A stretch of DNA of 64,000 bases from Dokdonia donghaensis DSW-1 (lineage in GTDB: Bacteria; Bacteroidota; Bacteroidia; Flavobacteriales; Flavobacteriaceae), in the NCBI RefSeq assembly GCF_001653755.1, contig NZ_CP015125.1:432001-496000 (forward strand). The letters are read 5' to 3'. Shown one piece after another: positions 51,886-59,813 of the stretch (within the stretch, counting starts at the first letter, position 1; the number at the start of each line of letters is the position of its first letter). A program made the position numbers and the translations under genes. The notes under the pieces are model-generated. The model ran no database searches, was not told the origin of the DNA, and saw nothing but the letters and a program-made list of their open reading frames with translations.

Positions 51886-52164
51886 TTAATCTGCTAGCAC
51901 AATCACTTTATTGTTGTTCATCTCTACAGTACCACTAGCAATTACAAGTGACCACTTACCGTCTGGTGTTTTGGTAAATTTACCTTCTTGACCATCGGCT
52001 ATCGTAGGATTTCCTTCAAATTTTACAGTACCTGCTACTAGTAAAGAAACAGTTGCTGCGTGATTATCTAACATTTGGTATTCACCATTAACACCTGGTA
52101 CGGTAACCGATGATACTTCACCGCTTACTAGAGATGCCTCTGGAGTTACAATTTCTAAATGCAT
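51886..52164 (-). CDS. atpC: ATP synthase F1 epsilon subunit (short form)
   Basis: A 92-residue epsilon subunit containing only the N-terminal beta sandwich (MHLEIVTPEASLVSGEVSSVTVPGVNGEYQML). The C-terminal two-helix inhibitory domain of about 45 residues, present in E. coli, is absent; this short form is usual in Bacteroidota. It is separated from atpD by 48 nt that hold a perfect palindrome copy. A bidirectional terminator follows. Confidence 0.95.
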   Translation of the reverse strand: MHLEIVTPEASLVSGEVSSVTVPGVNGEYQMLDNHAATVSLLVAGTVKFEGNPTIADGQEGKFTKTPDGKWSLVIASGTVEMNNNKVIVLAD

Positions 52165-52180
52165 AGTTTATAATTTATAG

Positions 52181-52200
52181 TACGCTTTCGCGAAAGCGTA
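52181..52200. repeat. 20-bp palindrome, copy 22
   Basis: Perfect copy in the 48-nt gap between atpD and atpC, 12 nt beyond the atpD stop. Confidence 0.98.
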
Positions 52201-52212
52201 ATTAAAAATCTC

Positions 52213-53721
52213 TTAAGCCTCTTGAAGCATTTTTTCTCCTGCTTCGATTGCCTCTTCGATAGTTCCTTTAAGGTTAAATGCTGCTTCTGGAAGGTGATCT
52301 AACTCTCCGTCCATAATCATATTAAATCCTTTGATAGTTTCTTTAATATCTACCAGTACTCCTGGGATACCTGTAAACTGCTCTGCTACGTGGAATGGTT
52401 GAGAAAGGAAACGTTGTACACGACGTGCACGTCCTACTGCCATTTTATCTTCTTCAGATAATTCTTCCATACCTAAGATGGCAATAATATCTTGAAGTTC
52501 TTTATAACGCTGTAAAAGCTCTTTTACGTTTTGTGCACACTCATAGTGCTCATTACCTAAGATATCTGCAGTAAGGATACGTGATGTAGAGTCTAGTGGA
52601 TCTACCGCTGGGTAAATACCAAGCTCTGCAATCTTACGTGAAAGCACTGTAGTTGCATCAAGGTGAGCAAAGGTTGTTGCTGGTGCTGGATCGGTAAGGT
52701 CATCTGCAGGTACGTAAACCGCTTGTACAGATGTAATAGATCCTCTCTTTGTAGAAGTAATACGCTCTTGCATCGCACCCATCTCTGTTGCTAGTGTAGG
52801 CTGGTAACCTACGGCAGATGGCATACGTCCAAGAAGTGCAGATACTTCTGATCCTGCTTGAGTAAAACGGAAGATGTTATCTACGAAGAAAAGTACATCT
52901 TTTCCTTGTCCTTCTCCTGCTCCATCACGGAAATACTCAGCTATCGTAAGTCCAGAAAGTGCCACACGTGCACGTGCTCCTGGTGGTTCGTTCATTTGTC
53001 CGAATACGAAAGTTGCTTTTGAGTCTCTCATCGCAGTTTTATCTACTTTAGAAAGATCCCATCCACCTTCTTCCATAGAGTGCATAAAGTCATCTCCGTA
53101 TTTGATAATACCAGACTCAAGCATCTCTCTTAAAAGGTCATTTCCTTCACGTGTACGCTCTCCTACTCCTGCAAATACAGAAAGACCACCGTGACCTTTT
53201 GCAATATTGTTAATCAACTCCTGGATAAGTACTGTTTTACCTACTCCTGCTCCTCCAAATAATCCAATCTTACCTCCTTTTGCATAAGGCTCAATAAGGT
53301 CGATTACTTTAATACCTGTAAAAAGTACTTCTGTAGATGTTGATAGGTCTTCAAATTTTGGTGCGCTACGGTGTATAGGTAAACCTGCATCTCCAGTTTT
53401 AGGAAGATCATCCATACCATCAATAGCATCACCTATTACATTAAATAGACGACCATAAATATCTGCCCCAATAGGCATTTGTATAGCAGATCCTGTTGCA
53501 ACAGCATCCACTCCACGGCTTAATCCGTCTGTAGAGTCCATTGAGATTGTACGTACTGTATTCTCTCCAATGTGTGACTGTACTTCAAGAACTAATTTTG
53601 TTCCGTTTGAGTTTGTAACTTCTAGTGAATCGTAAATTTTAGGTAACTCAGCTCCGCTCTCAAAAGCGACATCTACTACTGGGCCTATAATTTGTGCAAC
53701 TTTACCTGTAACTTGTGACAT
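52213..53721 (-). CDS. atpD: ATP synthase F1 beta subunit
   Basis: A 502-residue catalytic subunit of F-type ATP synthase. Walker A GGAGVGKTVLIQEL, the catalytic Glu in GERTREGND, Walker B VLFFVDNIFRFTQAG and the DELSEED-like MEELSEEDKMAVGRARR loop are intact. In this organism, as in most flavobacteria, atpD-atpC stand apart from the atpBEFHAG set. It has a full promoter: TTG, 17 nt, TATCTTTG (53781-53808), and a hairpin at the predicted 5' end of its mRNA (53755-53775). Confidence 0.98.
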   Translation of the reverse strand: MSQVTGKVAQIIGPVVDVAFESGAELPKIYDSLEVTNSNGTKLVLEVQSHIGENTVRTISMDSTDGLSRGVDAVATGSAIQMPIGADIYGRLFNVIGDAIDGMDDLPKTGDAGLPIHRSAPKFEDLSTSTEVLFTGIKVIDLIEPYAKGGKIGLFGGAGVGKTVLIQELINNIAKGHGGLSVFAGVGERTREGNDLLREMLESGIIKYGDDFMHSMEEGGWDLSKVDKTAMRDSKATFVFGQMNEPPGARARVALSGLTIAEYFRDGAGEGQGKDVLFFVDNIFRFTQAGSEVSALLGRMPSAVGYQPTLATEMGAMQERITSTKRGSITSVQAVYVPADDLTDPAPATTFAHLDATTVLSRKIAELGIYPAVDPLDSTSRILTADILGNEHYECAQNVKELLQRYKELQDIIAILGMEELSEEDKMAVGRARRVQRFLSQPFHVAEQFTGIPGVLVDIKETIKGFNMIMDGELDHLPEAAFNLKGTIEEAIEAGEKMLQEA

Positions 53722-53754
53722 TAGTCTCTATATTAATGTTTAGCAAAATAATAG

Positions 53755-53775
53755 CGAAAAACTTGTCGTTTTTCG
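53755..53775 (-). promoter_or_regulatory. Hairpin at the 5' end of the atpD message
   Basis: Inverted repeat CGAAAAAC / GTTTTTCG with a 5-nt loop. It begins at the predicted first transcribed base, so it may protect the message from decay. Confidence 0.65.
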
Positions 53776-53780
53776 TCGTG

Positions 53781-53808
53781 CAAAGATACTGTTTAATTTT
53801 TTATGCAA
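53781..53808 (-). promoter_or_regulatory. Promoter of atpD-atpC
   Basis: Minus strand TTG, 17-nt spacer, TATCTTTG: full consensus. Predicted transcript start near 53776. Confidence 0.88.
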
Positions 53809-53852
53809 AAGTGTAAAGTGTAAGTTTTTGAAGTGCTTTTTTTAGTGGTGAT

Positions 53853-53872
53853 TACGCTTTCGCGAAAGCGTA
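53853..53872. repeat. 20-bp palindrome, copy 23
   Basis: Perfect copy in the glmS-atpD intergenic region, about 45 bp upstream of the atpD -33 box. Confidence 0.98.
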
Positions 53873-53951
53873 CTAAAAACTAGGGGTTACGGTTATTACC
53901 CGTGATAATTTCTATGCCAAAAACTATTTAGCTCAGCAAAAATGTAGTGTA

Positions 53952-53991
53952 TAAAAAAAGGATATTTTAAACTCAAGTTCAAAATATCCTT
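53952..53991 (-). terminator. Terminator of glmS
   Basis: Stem AAGGATATTTT / AAAATATCCTT with a small inner AACT/AGTT stem; on the minus strand it is followed by seven T residues, 26 nt beyond the glmS stop. Confidence 0.88.
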
Positions 53992-54016
53992 CTAAAAAAT
54001 TCTAATTATTTACTAC

Positions 54017-55864
54017 CTACTCTACCGTAACAGACTTTGCAAGGTTACGTGGCTGGTCTACGTTTTTATCAAGCATCAAAGCGATGTGATAAGAAAGTAA
54101 CTGCAGCGGTATGGTTGCAAGTATAGGTGTGAGTGGCTCAAGTGTTTCTGGTATCTCAATAATGTGATCTGCAAGGCGTTTTACCTCTGTATCACCTTCT
54201 GTAACAATACCTATAATTTTACCACTACGTGCTTTAATCTCTTCAATATTACTTACCACTTTCTCATAATGCCCTTTTCTCATAGCGATTACAAAAACTG
54301 GCATCATCTCATCAATAAGGGCGATAGGCCCGTGCTTCATCTCTGCAGCTGGGTATCCCTCTGCGTGTATGTATGAGATTTCTTTGAGCTTTAATGCTCC
54401 TTCTAGCGCTACTGGGAAGTTGTATCCACGACCTAGGTAAAGTGCATTAGGCGCATCTTTATATTGCGCTGCTACGAGCTCGGCTTGATCATTACACTTA
54501 AGAGCTTTCTCTACCTTTCCAGGTATTCTCTCTAGTTCTTGAAGGTAACTTCTAAACTCTGAGTCTGCCATCTTACCTGTAGCTTGCGCTAGCCTAAGTG
54601 CGATAAGCGTAAGTATGGTAATCTGTGTTGTAAACGCCTTTGTAGATGCAACCCCAATTTCTGGACCTGCGTGTGTGTATGCTCCAGCATCTGTAATTCT
54701 AGATATAGATGAGCCTACTACGTTGCAAATACCAAATACAAATGCTCCCTGCTTTTTTGCAAGTTTAATAGCCGCCATTGTATCTGCTGTTTCTCCACTT
54801 TGTGAGATAGCAATTACTACATCATCTTTAAAGACAACAGGATTACGATATCTAAACTCTGATGCATACTCAACCTCCACAGGAACGCGAGCAAATTCTT
54901 CAAAAATATACTCCGCCACTAGACCTGCGTGCCAAGAAGTACCACAGGCAATAATGATAATACGGCGAGCGTTTTTAAACTTCTCGATATTATCATCAAT
55001 ACCTGCCATTTTAATTATACCTTCTTTTACAAGCATACGCCCACGGAAGGTATCTTTAATAGCTTGAGGCTGCTCATAAATTTCCTTAAGCATAAAGTGA
55101 TCATAGCCACCTTTTTCTATTTGCTCAAGATTAAGTTGAAGCTCCTCTATATACGGATCAACTAAAGAGTCATCTTTAATCTTACGTACTTTTAATTTTT
55201 TATGGTTGCGTATTACCGCCATTTCACCATCTTTAAGATAGATGGTTTTCTTTGTATACTCAATAAAAGGAGTCGCATCTGATGCTATGAAGAACTCATC
55301 TTCTCCCACACCAATCGCCAGCGGACTACCTAATCTTGCCACAACAATCTCGTCTGGCTTCGTTTTATCAAACACAGCTATTGCATAGGCACCTATAGTT
55401 TGATTAAGCGCTATCTGCACAGCTTTACCAAGCTTTACACCTTCGTTTTTCTTGACATCCTCTATTAAGTTAACAAGGACCTCTGTATCAGTATCAGACT
55501 CAAAAGTATAGCCACGCTTAATAAGTTCTTGACGTAATGGATCGTAATTTTCAATAATACCATTATGTATTATTACTAAATCTCCAGAATTTGAAAAGTG
55601 AGGGTGAGAGTTCACATCGTTAGGCACTCCGTGAGTGGCCCATCTTGTATGACCTATCCCTATACCACCAGTTGTAGTGATATCAGCTTCGAGCTTAGCT
55701 CGTAAATCTGCGACTTTTCCTTTTGTTTTAGAAAACTTAACGTCAGTTCCATCATATAGTGCTATACCTGCACTATCATAACCTCTGTATTCAAGCCTTT
55801 CTAGACCTTGAACAACTACAGGATAAGCTTCTCTATGACCTATATATCCGACTATTCCGCACAT
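54017..55864 (-). CDS. glmS: Glutamine-fructose-6-phosphate aminotransferase (isomerising)
   Basis: A 615-residue enzyme that makes glucosamine-6-phosphate for peptidoglycan and lipopolysaccharide. The N-terminal glutaminase has nucleophile Cys2 (MCGIVGYIGHREAYP) with HTRWATHG and HNGIIEN; the two SIS domains carry CGTSWHAG, SQSGETADT and the C-terminal NLAKSVTVE. It is the third gene of the GT5-DUF4270-glmS operon, starting 12 nt after the lipoprotein gene, and ends at a long terminator hairpin. The glmS ribozyme found in Firmicutes is not present. Confidence 0.98.
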   Translation of the reverse strand: MCGIVGYIGHREAYPVVVQGLERLEYRGYDSAGIALYDGTDVKFSKTKGKVADLRAKLEADITTTGGIGIGHTRWATHGVPNDVNSHPHFSNSGDLVIIHNGIIENYDPLRQELIKRGYTFESDTDTEVLVNLIEDVKKNEGVKLGKAVQIALNQTIGAYAIAVFDKTKPDEIVVARLGSPLAIGVGEDEFFIASDATPFIEYTKKTIYLKDGEMAVIRNHKKLKVRKIKDDSLVDPYIEELQLNLEQIEKGGYDHFMLKEIYEQPQAIKDTFRGRMLVKEGIIKMAGIDDNIEKFKNARRIIIIACGTSWHAGLVAEYIFEEFARVPVEVEYASEFRYRNPVVFKDDVVIAISQSGETADTMAAIKLAKKQGAFVFGICNVVGSSISRITDAGAYTHAGPEIGVASTKAFTTQITILTLIALRLAQATGKMADSEFRSYLQELERIPGKVEKALKCNDQAELVAAQYKDAPNALYLGRGYNFPVALEGALKLKEISYIHAEGYPAAEMKHGPIALIDEMMPVFVIAMRKGHYEKVVSNIEEIKARSGKIIGIVTEGDTEVKRLADHIIEIPETLEPLTPILATIPLQLLSYHIALMLDKNVDQPRNLAKSVTVE

Positions 55865-55876
55865 ATTTAATATATT

Positions 55877-57655
55877 TTAAAGTCCTAATGCTATACCGCA
55901 AGGGCTAGTAGGATCTATTTCTTCTGTTAATGTGTAAAAAATTCTTAATCTCAAACGCTTTTCTTCGTTTGGACTCGCACTACCGTGCAATATCGTTCCT
56001 TCTGGAGAGATAACAGAAGACAATGGAATTCTTTGCCCATCTTCTGAATCACCCGTACCTCCAATAAGTGCAGTGTTTTCAACAGTTACATTTTGAGAAA
56101 CCGCTAGCGCGAGACGTACATTTGTAGAATCATTTTGGATAATATTATTGATATGCTGAGTCACTCTAACTTTATAGCTTACACCATCACTATCTAAATC
56201 ATCTTCAACTTCTCTAGTAAGTCTTCCCAAATGATTTACGCGCGTATCAACAGGACCATTTGTTCCTGTAGTTACATCTATGGCAGCATCTAAAAGTGTA
56301 CTATTATTATCATAATCATAAATAAAAACACGCTCTGGCTCTAACTGGCCAGCTCCTGCATCATTAAGATCTTCTTGATCTACATAAAAAGTTAAGTTTG
56401 CCTCATTTATTAGGATATTACAAGAACGCAAAGCTTCGAGTTGGTCTGCAATACCATCTGCATCTGCATCTGCTCCAAATAAATCTATAAGCGCGATAGA
56501 ACCATCACCACCTTTCAGATATAAATTTTCTTCACCATCTACCGTATTCTGGTTATCATTAAAGGTTGTTGTGCCTATTGGGCTAATTCCAAAATCGTTT
56601 GTATACCCAATAGCACGTACACCACTTAAAGAGAGTGATATATCCCCTACACCATCATCTGTAGATTCTCCTGGTTCGCCTGAGTCATCATCTCCTTCAA
56701 AGCTATAATATATGGTTACATCTACCCCTGTTAGGTTAAATAGAATAGTACTACCCTTATCATCTATAGGCTCGGCTTTAAAATAAAGACCTCTAAAATA
56801 ATCGTTGAATGTATTGCTATTAAGTAGAACTCCTGTGTCTTCTTGATTAATAATAGCTTCTTGCCAGTAAGCAATAACCTCTGCACCTGTTGTTGTTGTA
56901 TTATCATAAGCCATTCTAATTCTTGGGCTCAACCTGTCAGAAACTTCAAACTCTGGATCTTCTGGTATGTTTCCATCATCGTCAAGAACTGGCTCTGTAA
57001 GAACAAGCTCCTCTGCACTTGGCACAAAACCTTCTTCCAACTCCCCAGCACTGTTAATATCCCTTACTTCAAATAGCAAATCTCCCTCTACACCAGCAAA
57101 ATCTCCAATCTCATTAGAAAAATATAATGCGGCATCTTCAAAATCTGAATTTGGATCTAAGCTATTTAGAAAGAAATTAGACCTATATACAGATAATTTC
57201 ATCTGTCCAGGTGTATTTCCAAATATAGAATCTATTGTATACGTAGAAGCCCCATCATCATCTGTACCTTCATTAGTAGCAAAGTATGCTAGTGAAAATA
57301 CTACTGAATCAATTACAGTAGGGTTATCTACGGTATTATCTCCAAAATCCGGATTAGTACGAGACAAAGCAACTTGTGAAAGGAAGTTACTAGTCGTAGA
57401 CCCATAAGTAGGGTCGTTATAATAGCCTACAACACCAATCTGAGCGCCATTAGTCTGCACTCCATTAAAACCAGATGCATCTGCATAGTTGCGGCTATAT
57501 GCTGCAATATCAAAATCTTGAGCTACCTCTGTTTCAAAATTTACTTGCCCTACAATGTCTGTCCCTATAGAACCAAACTCATCCTCACAAGATATAATCA
57601 ATAACGCAAGGCCCACTACTGCAAGTGCTTGCTTAAATAATTTGTTCAACTTCAT
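55877..57655 (-). CDS. DUF4270 family lipoprotein
   Basis: A 592-residue lipoprotein: the signal ends LALLIISC with a lipidated cysteine near residue 23 and the mature chain begins EDEFGSIGTDIVGQ. The body is beta-rich with many Asp, Asn and Gly residues, and shows the FNDYFRGLYFK stretch and the ILFNLTGVDVTIYYSFEGDDDSGEP segment typical of DUF4270. It is anchored in the outer membrane or periplasm. Conserved gene order (GT5-like, DUF4270, glmS next to panC) is a flavobacterial hallmark. Function unknown. Confidence 0.9.
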   Translation of the reverse strand: MKLNKLFKQALAVVGLALLIISCEDEFGSIGTDIVGQVNFETEVAQDFDIAAYSRNYADASGFNGVQTNGAQIGVVGYYNDPTYGSTTSNFLSQVALSRTNPDFGDNTVDNPTVIDSVVFSLAYFATNEGTDDDGASTYTIDSIFGNTPGQMKLSVYRSNFFLNSLDPNSDFEDAALYFSNEIGDFAGVEGDLLFEVRDINSAGELEEGFVPSAEELVLTEPVLDDDGNIPEDPEFEVSDRLSPRIRMAYDNTTTTGAEVIAYWQEAIINQEDTGVLLNSNTFNDYFRGLYFKAEPIDDKGSTILFNLTGVDVTIYYSFEGDDDSGEPGESTDDGVGDISLSLSGVRAIGYTNDFGISPIGTTTFNDNQNTVDGEENLYLKGGDGSIALIDLFGADADADGIADQLEALRSCNILINEANLTFYVDQEDLNDAGAGQLEPERVFIYDYDNNSTLLDAAIDVTTGTNGPVDTRVNHLGRLTREVEDDLDSDGVSYKVRVTQHINNIIQNDSTNVRLALAVSQNVTVENTALIGGTGDSEDGQRIPLSSVISPEGTILHGSASPNEEKRLRLRIFYTLTEEIDPTSPCGIALGL

Positions 57656-57664
57656 AGCAACTAT

Positions 57665-58477
57665 CTATTCTTCTAAAACTTGGGTAGTGTAAAAATCTTC
57701 GTATGCCTGAGGAAACTCCTCTTTCTTCTTATACGGCAGAACAGGGATTTTGGTCGTATTTAAAATTTTAAGCAAGTTTTCGTTTAAGTCTTGAGACCCC
57801 ACAATGGCTGCATCACTATTTCTAATGGTCACCTTCATTAGGTTCTCGTAAGTAGGATCCTCAAGCTCTTTTATAGTCTCCGGATCTACTCCATCAAAAG
57901 CAACTTTGTTGAGCAACTCACTATTTAATGAACCTTCAAAACCTTGATTATATACAGATGTCACAATCTTACTTTGCGTAAAAAGTGGCTCGCTGGCATA
58001 ATATTGCTTTAAGTATAAAGGCAACAGTGATGCTAGCCACCCTTGAACGTGTATAATATCTGGCGCCCAGTTTAATTTCTTAACCGTCTCGACCACTCCT
58101 TTTGCAAAGAAAATAGCGCGCTCGTCATTATCAGGAAAAAGATTTCCATCTTCATCCGTAAACGTAGCTTTGCGCTTAAAATATTCTTCGTTATCTATAA
58201 AGTAAACCTGAATACGTTCTTTAGGTATAGATGCAACTTTGATTATAAGTGGCATATCAAAATCATTGATCACAAGATTCATTCCTGATAGCCTAATCAC
58301 TTCGTGTAGCTGGTGCCTGCGCTCATTAATATTGCCGTAGCGAGGCATAAATATGCGTATTTGCCCTCCCTTGGAATTAACCATTTGAGGAGCTTCAAAC
58401 GACATAGAGGCAATCTCGGTCTCTGGTAGATAAGGAATCACTTCAGATGACACGTACAATATCCTCTTATCTTTCAT
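57665..58477 (-). CDS. GT5-type glycogen/starch synthase N-terminal domain protein
   Basis: A 270-residue protein that matches only the N-terminal Rossmann domain of glycogen synthase (KRILYVSSEVIPYLPETEIASMSFEAPQMVNSKGGQIRIFMPRYGN). The GGL.DV motif region reads EIASMSFEAP, the HVQGWLASLLPLYLK helix is kept, but the C-terminal GT-B domain and the KTGGL/E-x7-E ADP-glucose site (over 200 residues) are missing. It is unlikely to synthesise glucan and may be regulatory. First gene of its operon, with a -7 box TACTTTTG at 58517-58524; it is divergent from panC. Confidence 0.88.
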   Translation of the reverse strand: MKDKRILYVSSEVIPYLPETEIASMSFEAPQMVNSKGGQIRIFMPRYGNINERRHQLHEVIRLSGMNLVINDFDMPLIIKVASIPKERIQVYFIDNEEYFKRKATFTDEDGNLFPDNDERAIFFAKGVVETVKKLNWAPDIIHVQGWLASLLPLYLKQYYASEPLFTQSKIVTSVYNQGFEGSLNSELLNKVAFDGVDPETIKELEDPTYENLMKVTIRNSDAAIVGSQDLNENLLKILNTTKIPVLPYKKKEEFPQAYEDFYTTQVLEE

Positions 58478-58516
58478 ATATGTAAAATTAGGTTGTTATT
58501 CTATTCAAAAAACACG

Positions 58517-58524
58517 CAAAAGTA
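58517..58524 (-). promoter_or_regulatory. -7 box of the GT5-DUF4270-glmS operon
   Basis: TACTTTTG on the minus strand, full consensus, 39 nt before the ATG. Confidence 0.6.
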
Positions 58525-58555
58525 CGAATTTTTACGCACTTAGGGTTAATATTAG

Positions 58556-58563
58556 TAAGTTTG
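58556..58563 (+). promoter_or_regulatory. -7 box of panC
   Basis: TAAGTTTG, full consensus, 23 nt before the GTG start; divergent to the GT5 promoter. Confidence 0.6.
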
Positions 58564-58586
58564 CACCCCGTTAAAATTTTGGTAAA

Positions 58587-59435
58587 GTGCAAGCAATCAC
58601 AGCTCATAATCAGATTTCTAAAATCGTCAGTCAAGCAAAAGCGCAAGGTAAAACCGTAGGTTTTGTACCCACAATGGGTGCATTGCACAGGGGGCACGCC
58701 TCACTAATAGACTATGCACTCAAAGACTGTGCCCTTATTGTGGTAAGTATTTTTGTAAACCCCACGCAGTTTAATAACGTTACAGATTTAGAAAAGTATC
58801 CCAGAACAATAGAAAAGGATCTCGCATTCTTATCTCACTACGGGTCTAAAGTCGCTGTTTACAATCCTTCACCAGAAGAAATCTATGGCAATAATGTATC
58901 CTCAAAAGGTTATGATTTTGGCCATTTAGAAACCGTAATGGAAGGCGAGCATCGCCCAGGACATTTTGATGGTGTAGGTACCGTTTTAAATATTCTTTTT
59001 AGACAAGTTAATCCTCATAAGGCATATTTTGGCGAAAAAGATTTCCAGCAACTCACCATTGTGCGCAAGCTCGTTGATATAGAAAATCTTGATTTAGAAA
59101 TTATAGGTTGCCCCATACATCGCCAAGAAGATGGTCTTGCTATGAGCAGTCGCAATGCTAGGCTTACAGAGCATCAACTTGAAATTGCACCTTTTATTTA
59201 TGAATCTCTTTTATATGCCAAAAATAATTTTGACTCACTTTCGGCACGAGAATTGAAAGGATATATCGAGTCTATCTACAAAGAAAAAGATGGACTAGAG
59301 CTGGAGTATTTTGAGATTGTAAATATCAAAAATCTTCGTACGCTTTCGCGAAAGCGTAAAAATCAACAATATCGCGCTTTCCTTGCCGTTTATGCTGGCG
59401 AGGTGAGACTTATAGATAACATCGCCTTAAATTAA
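58587..59435 (+). CDS. panC: Pantothenate synthetase
   Basis: A 282-residue enzyme that condenses pantoate with beta-alanine. FVPTMGALHRGHASLI (HxGH motif), VSIFVNPTQFN, PGHFDGVGTVLNILF and FGEKDFQQL are complete, ending VRLIDNIALN. The start is GTG at 58587, since no ATG is in frame. A -7 box TAAGTTTG (58556-58563) lies 23 nt upstream. A perfect palindrome copy (59339-59358) encodes RTLSRKRK at residues 251-258, in the loop before the last strands, where other PanC proteins have variable sequence. panD follows after 24 nt. Confidence 0.96.
   Translation: MQAITAHNQISKIVSQAKAQGKTVGFVPTMGALHRGHASLIDYALKDCALIVVSIFVNPTQFNNVTDLEKYPRTIEKDLAFLSHYGSKVAVYNPSPEEIYGNNVSSKGYDFGHLETVMEGEHRPGHFDGVGTVLNILFRQVNPHKAYFGEKDFQQLTIVRKLVDIENLDLEIIGCPIHRQEDGLAMSSRNARLTEHQLEIAPFIYESLLYAKNNFDSLSARELKGYIESIYKEKDGLELEYFEIVNIKNLRTLSRKRKNQQYRAFLAVYAGEVRLIDNIALN
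59339..59358. repeat. 20-bp palindrome, copy 24, inside panC
   Basis: Perfect copy in panC, translated as RTLSRKR at residues 251-258. Confidence 0.98.
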
Positions 59436-59447
59436 ACACCTTATTAT

Positions 59448-59455
59448 TACCTTTG
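59448..59455 (+). promoter_or_regulatory. -7 box of panD
   Basis: TACCTTTG, full consensus, ending 4 nt before the ATG, in the gap behind panC. Confidence 0.6.
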
Positions 59456-59459
59456 CACT

Positions 59460-59810
59460 ATGCTAGTAAATGTTGTAAAATCAAAAATACACCGCGTTAA
59501 AGTAACGGGTGCAGAACTACACTATATAGGAAGTATCACTATAGATGAAGATCTTATGGATGCCTCAAAAATTATAGAAGGAGAACGAGTTCAAATCGTA
59601 AATGTAACTAACGGTGAACGCCTTGAAACGTATGCAATACCGGGACCACGTAACAGCGGTGAGATCACTCTTAATGGCGCAGCTGCTCGTAAGGTTGCAA
59701 AGGGAGACATCCTTATCCTTATCACCTATGCATTTATGGAGCTAGACGAAGCTAAGGAATTTAAACCTACGCTTTGTTTTCCTAACGAAGAGACTAACTT
59801 ACTTAAGTAA
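59460..59810 (+). CDS. panD: Aspartate 1-decarboxylase
   Basis: A 116-residue pyruvoyl enzyme precursor that makes beta-alanine. The self-cleavage site is G24-S25 (YIGSITIDE); RVQIVNVTNGERLETYAI and NGAAARKVAKGD are the typical core. It starts at ATG 59460, directly behind a perfect -7 box TACCTTTG (59448-59455) that ends 4 nt before, so it has its own promoter and may be transcribed leaderless as well as by read-through from panC. The membrane protein gene begins 3 nt after its stop. Confidence 0.97.
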   Translation: MLVNVVKSKIHRVKVTGAELHYIGSITIDEDLMDASKIIEGERVQIVNVTNGERLETYAIPGPRNSGEITLNGAAARKVAKGDILILITYAFMELDEAKEFKPTLCFPNEETNLLK

Positions 59811-59813
59811 GCC

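Noticed and set aside
54017..55864. glmS ribozyme or a thiamine riboswitch near ThiE
   Set aside because: I see no conserved core of either RNA; glmS starts 12 nt after the upstream gene, leaving no room.
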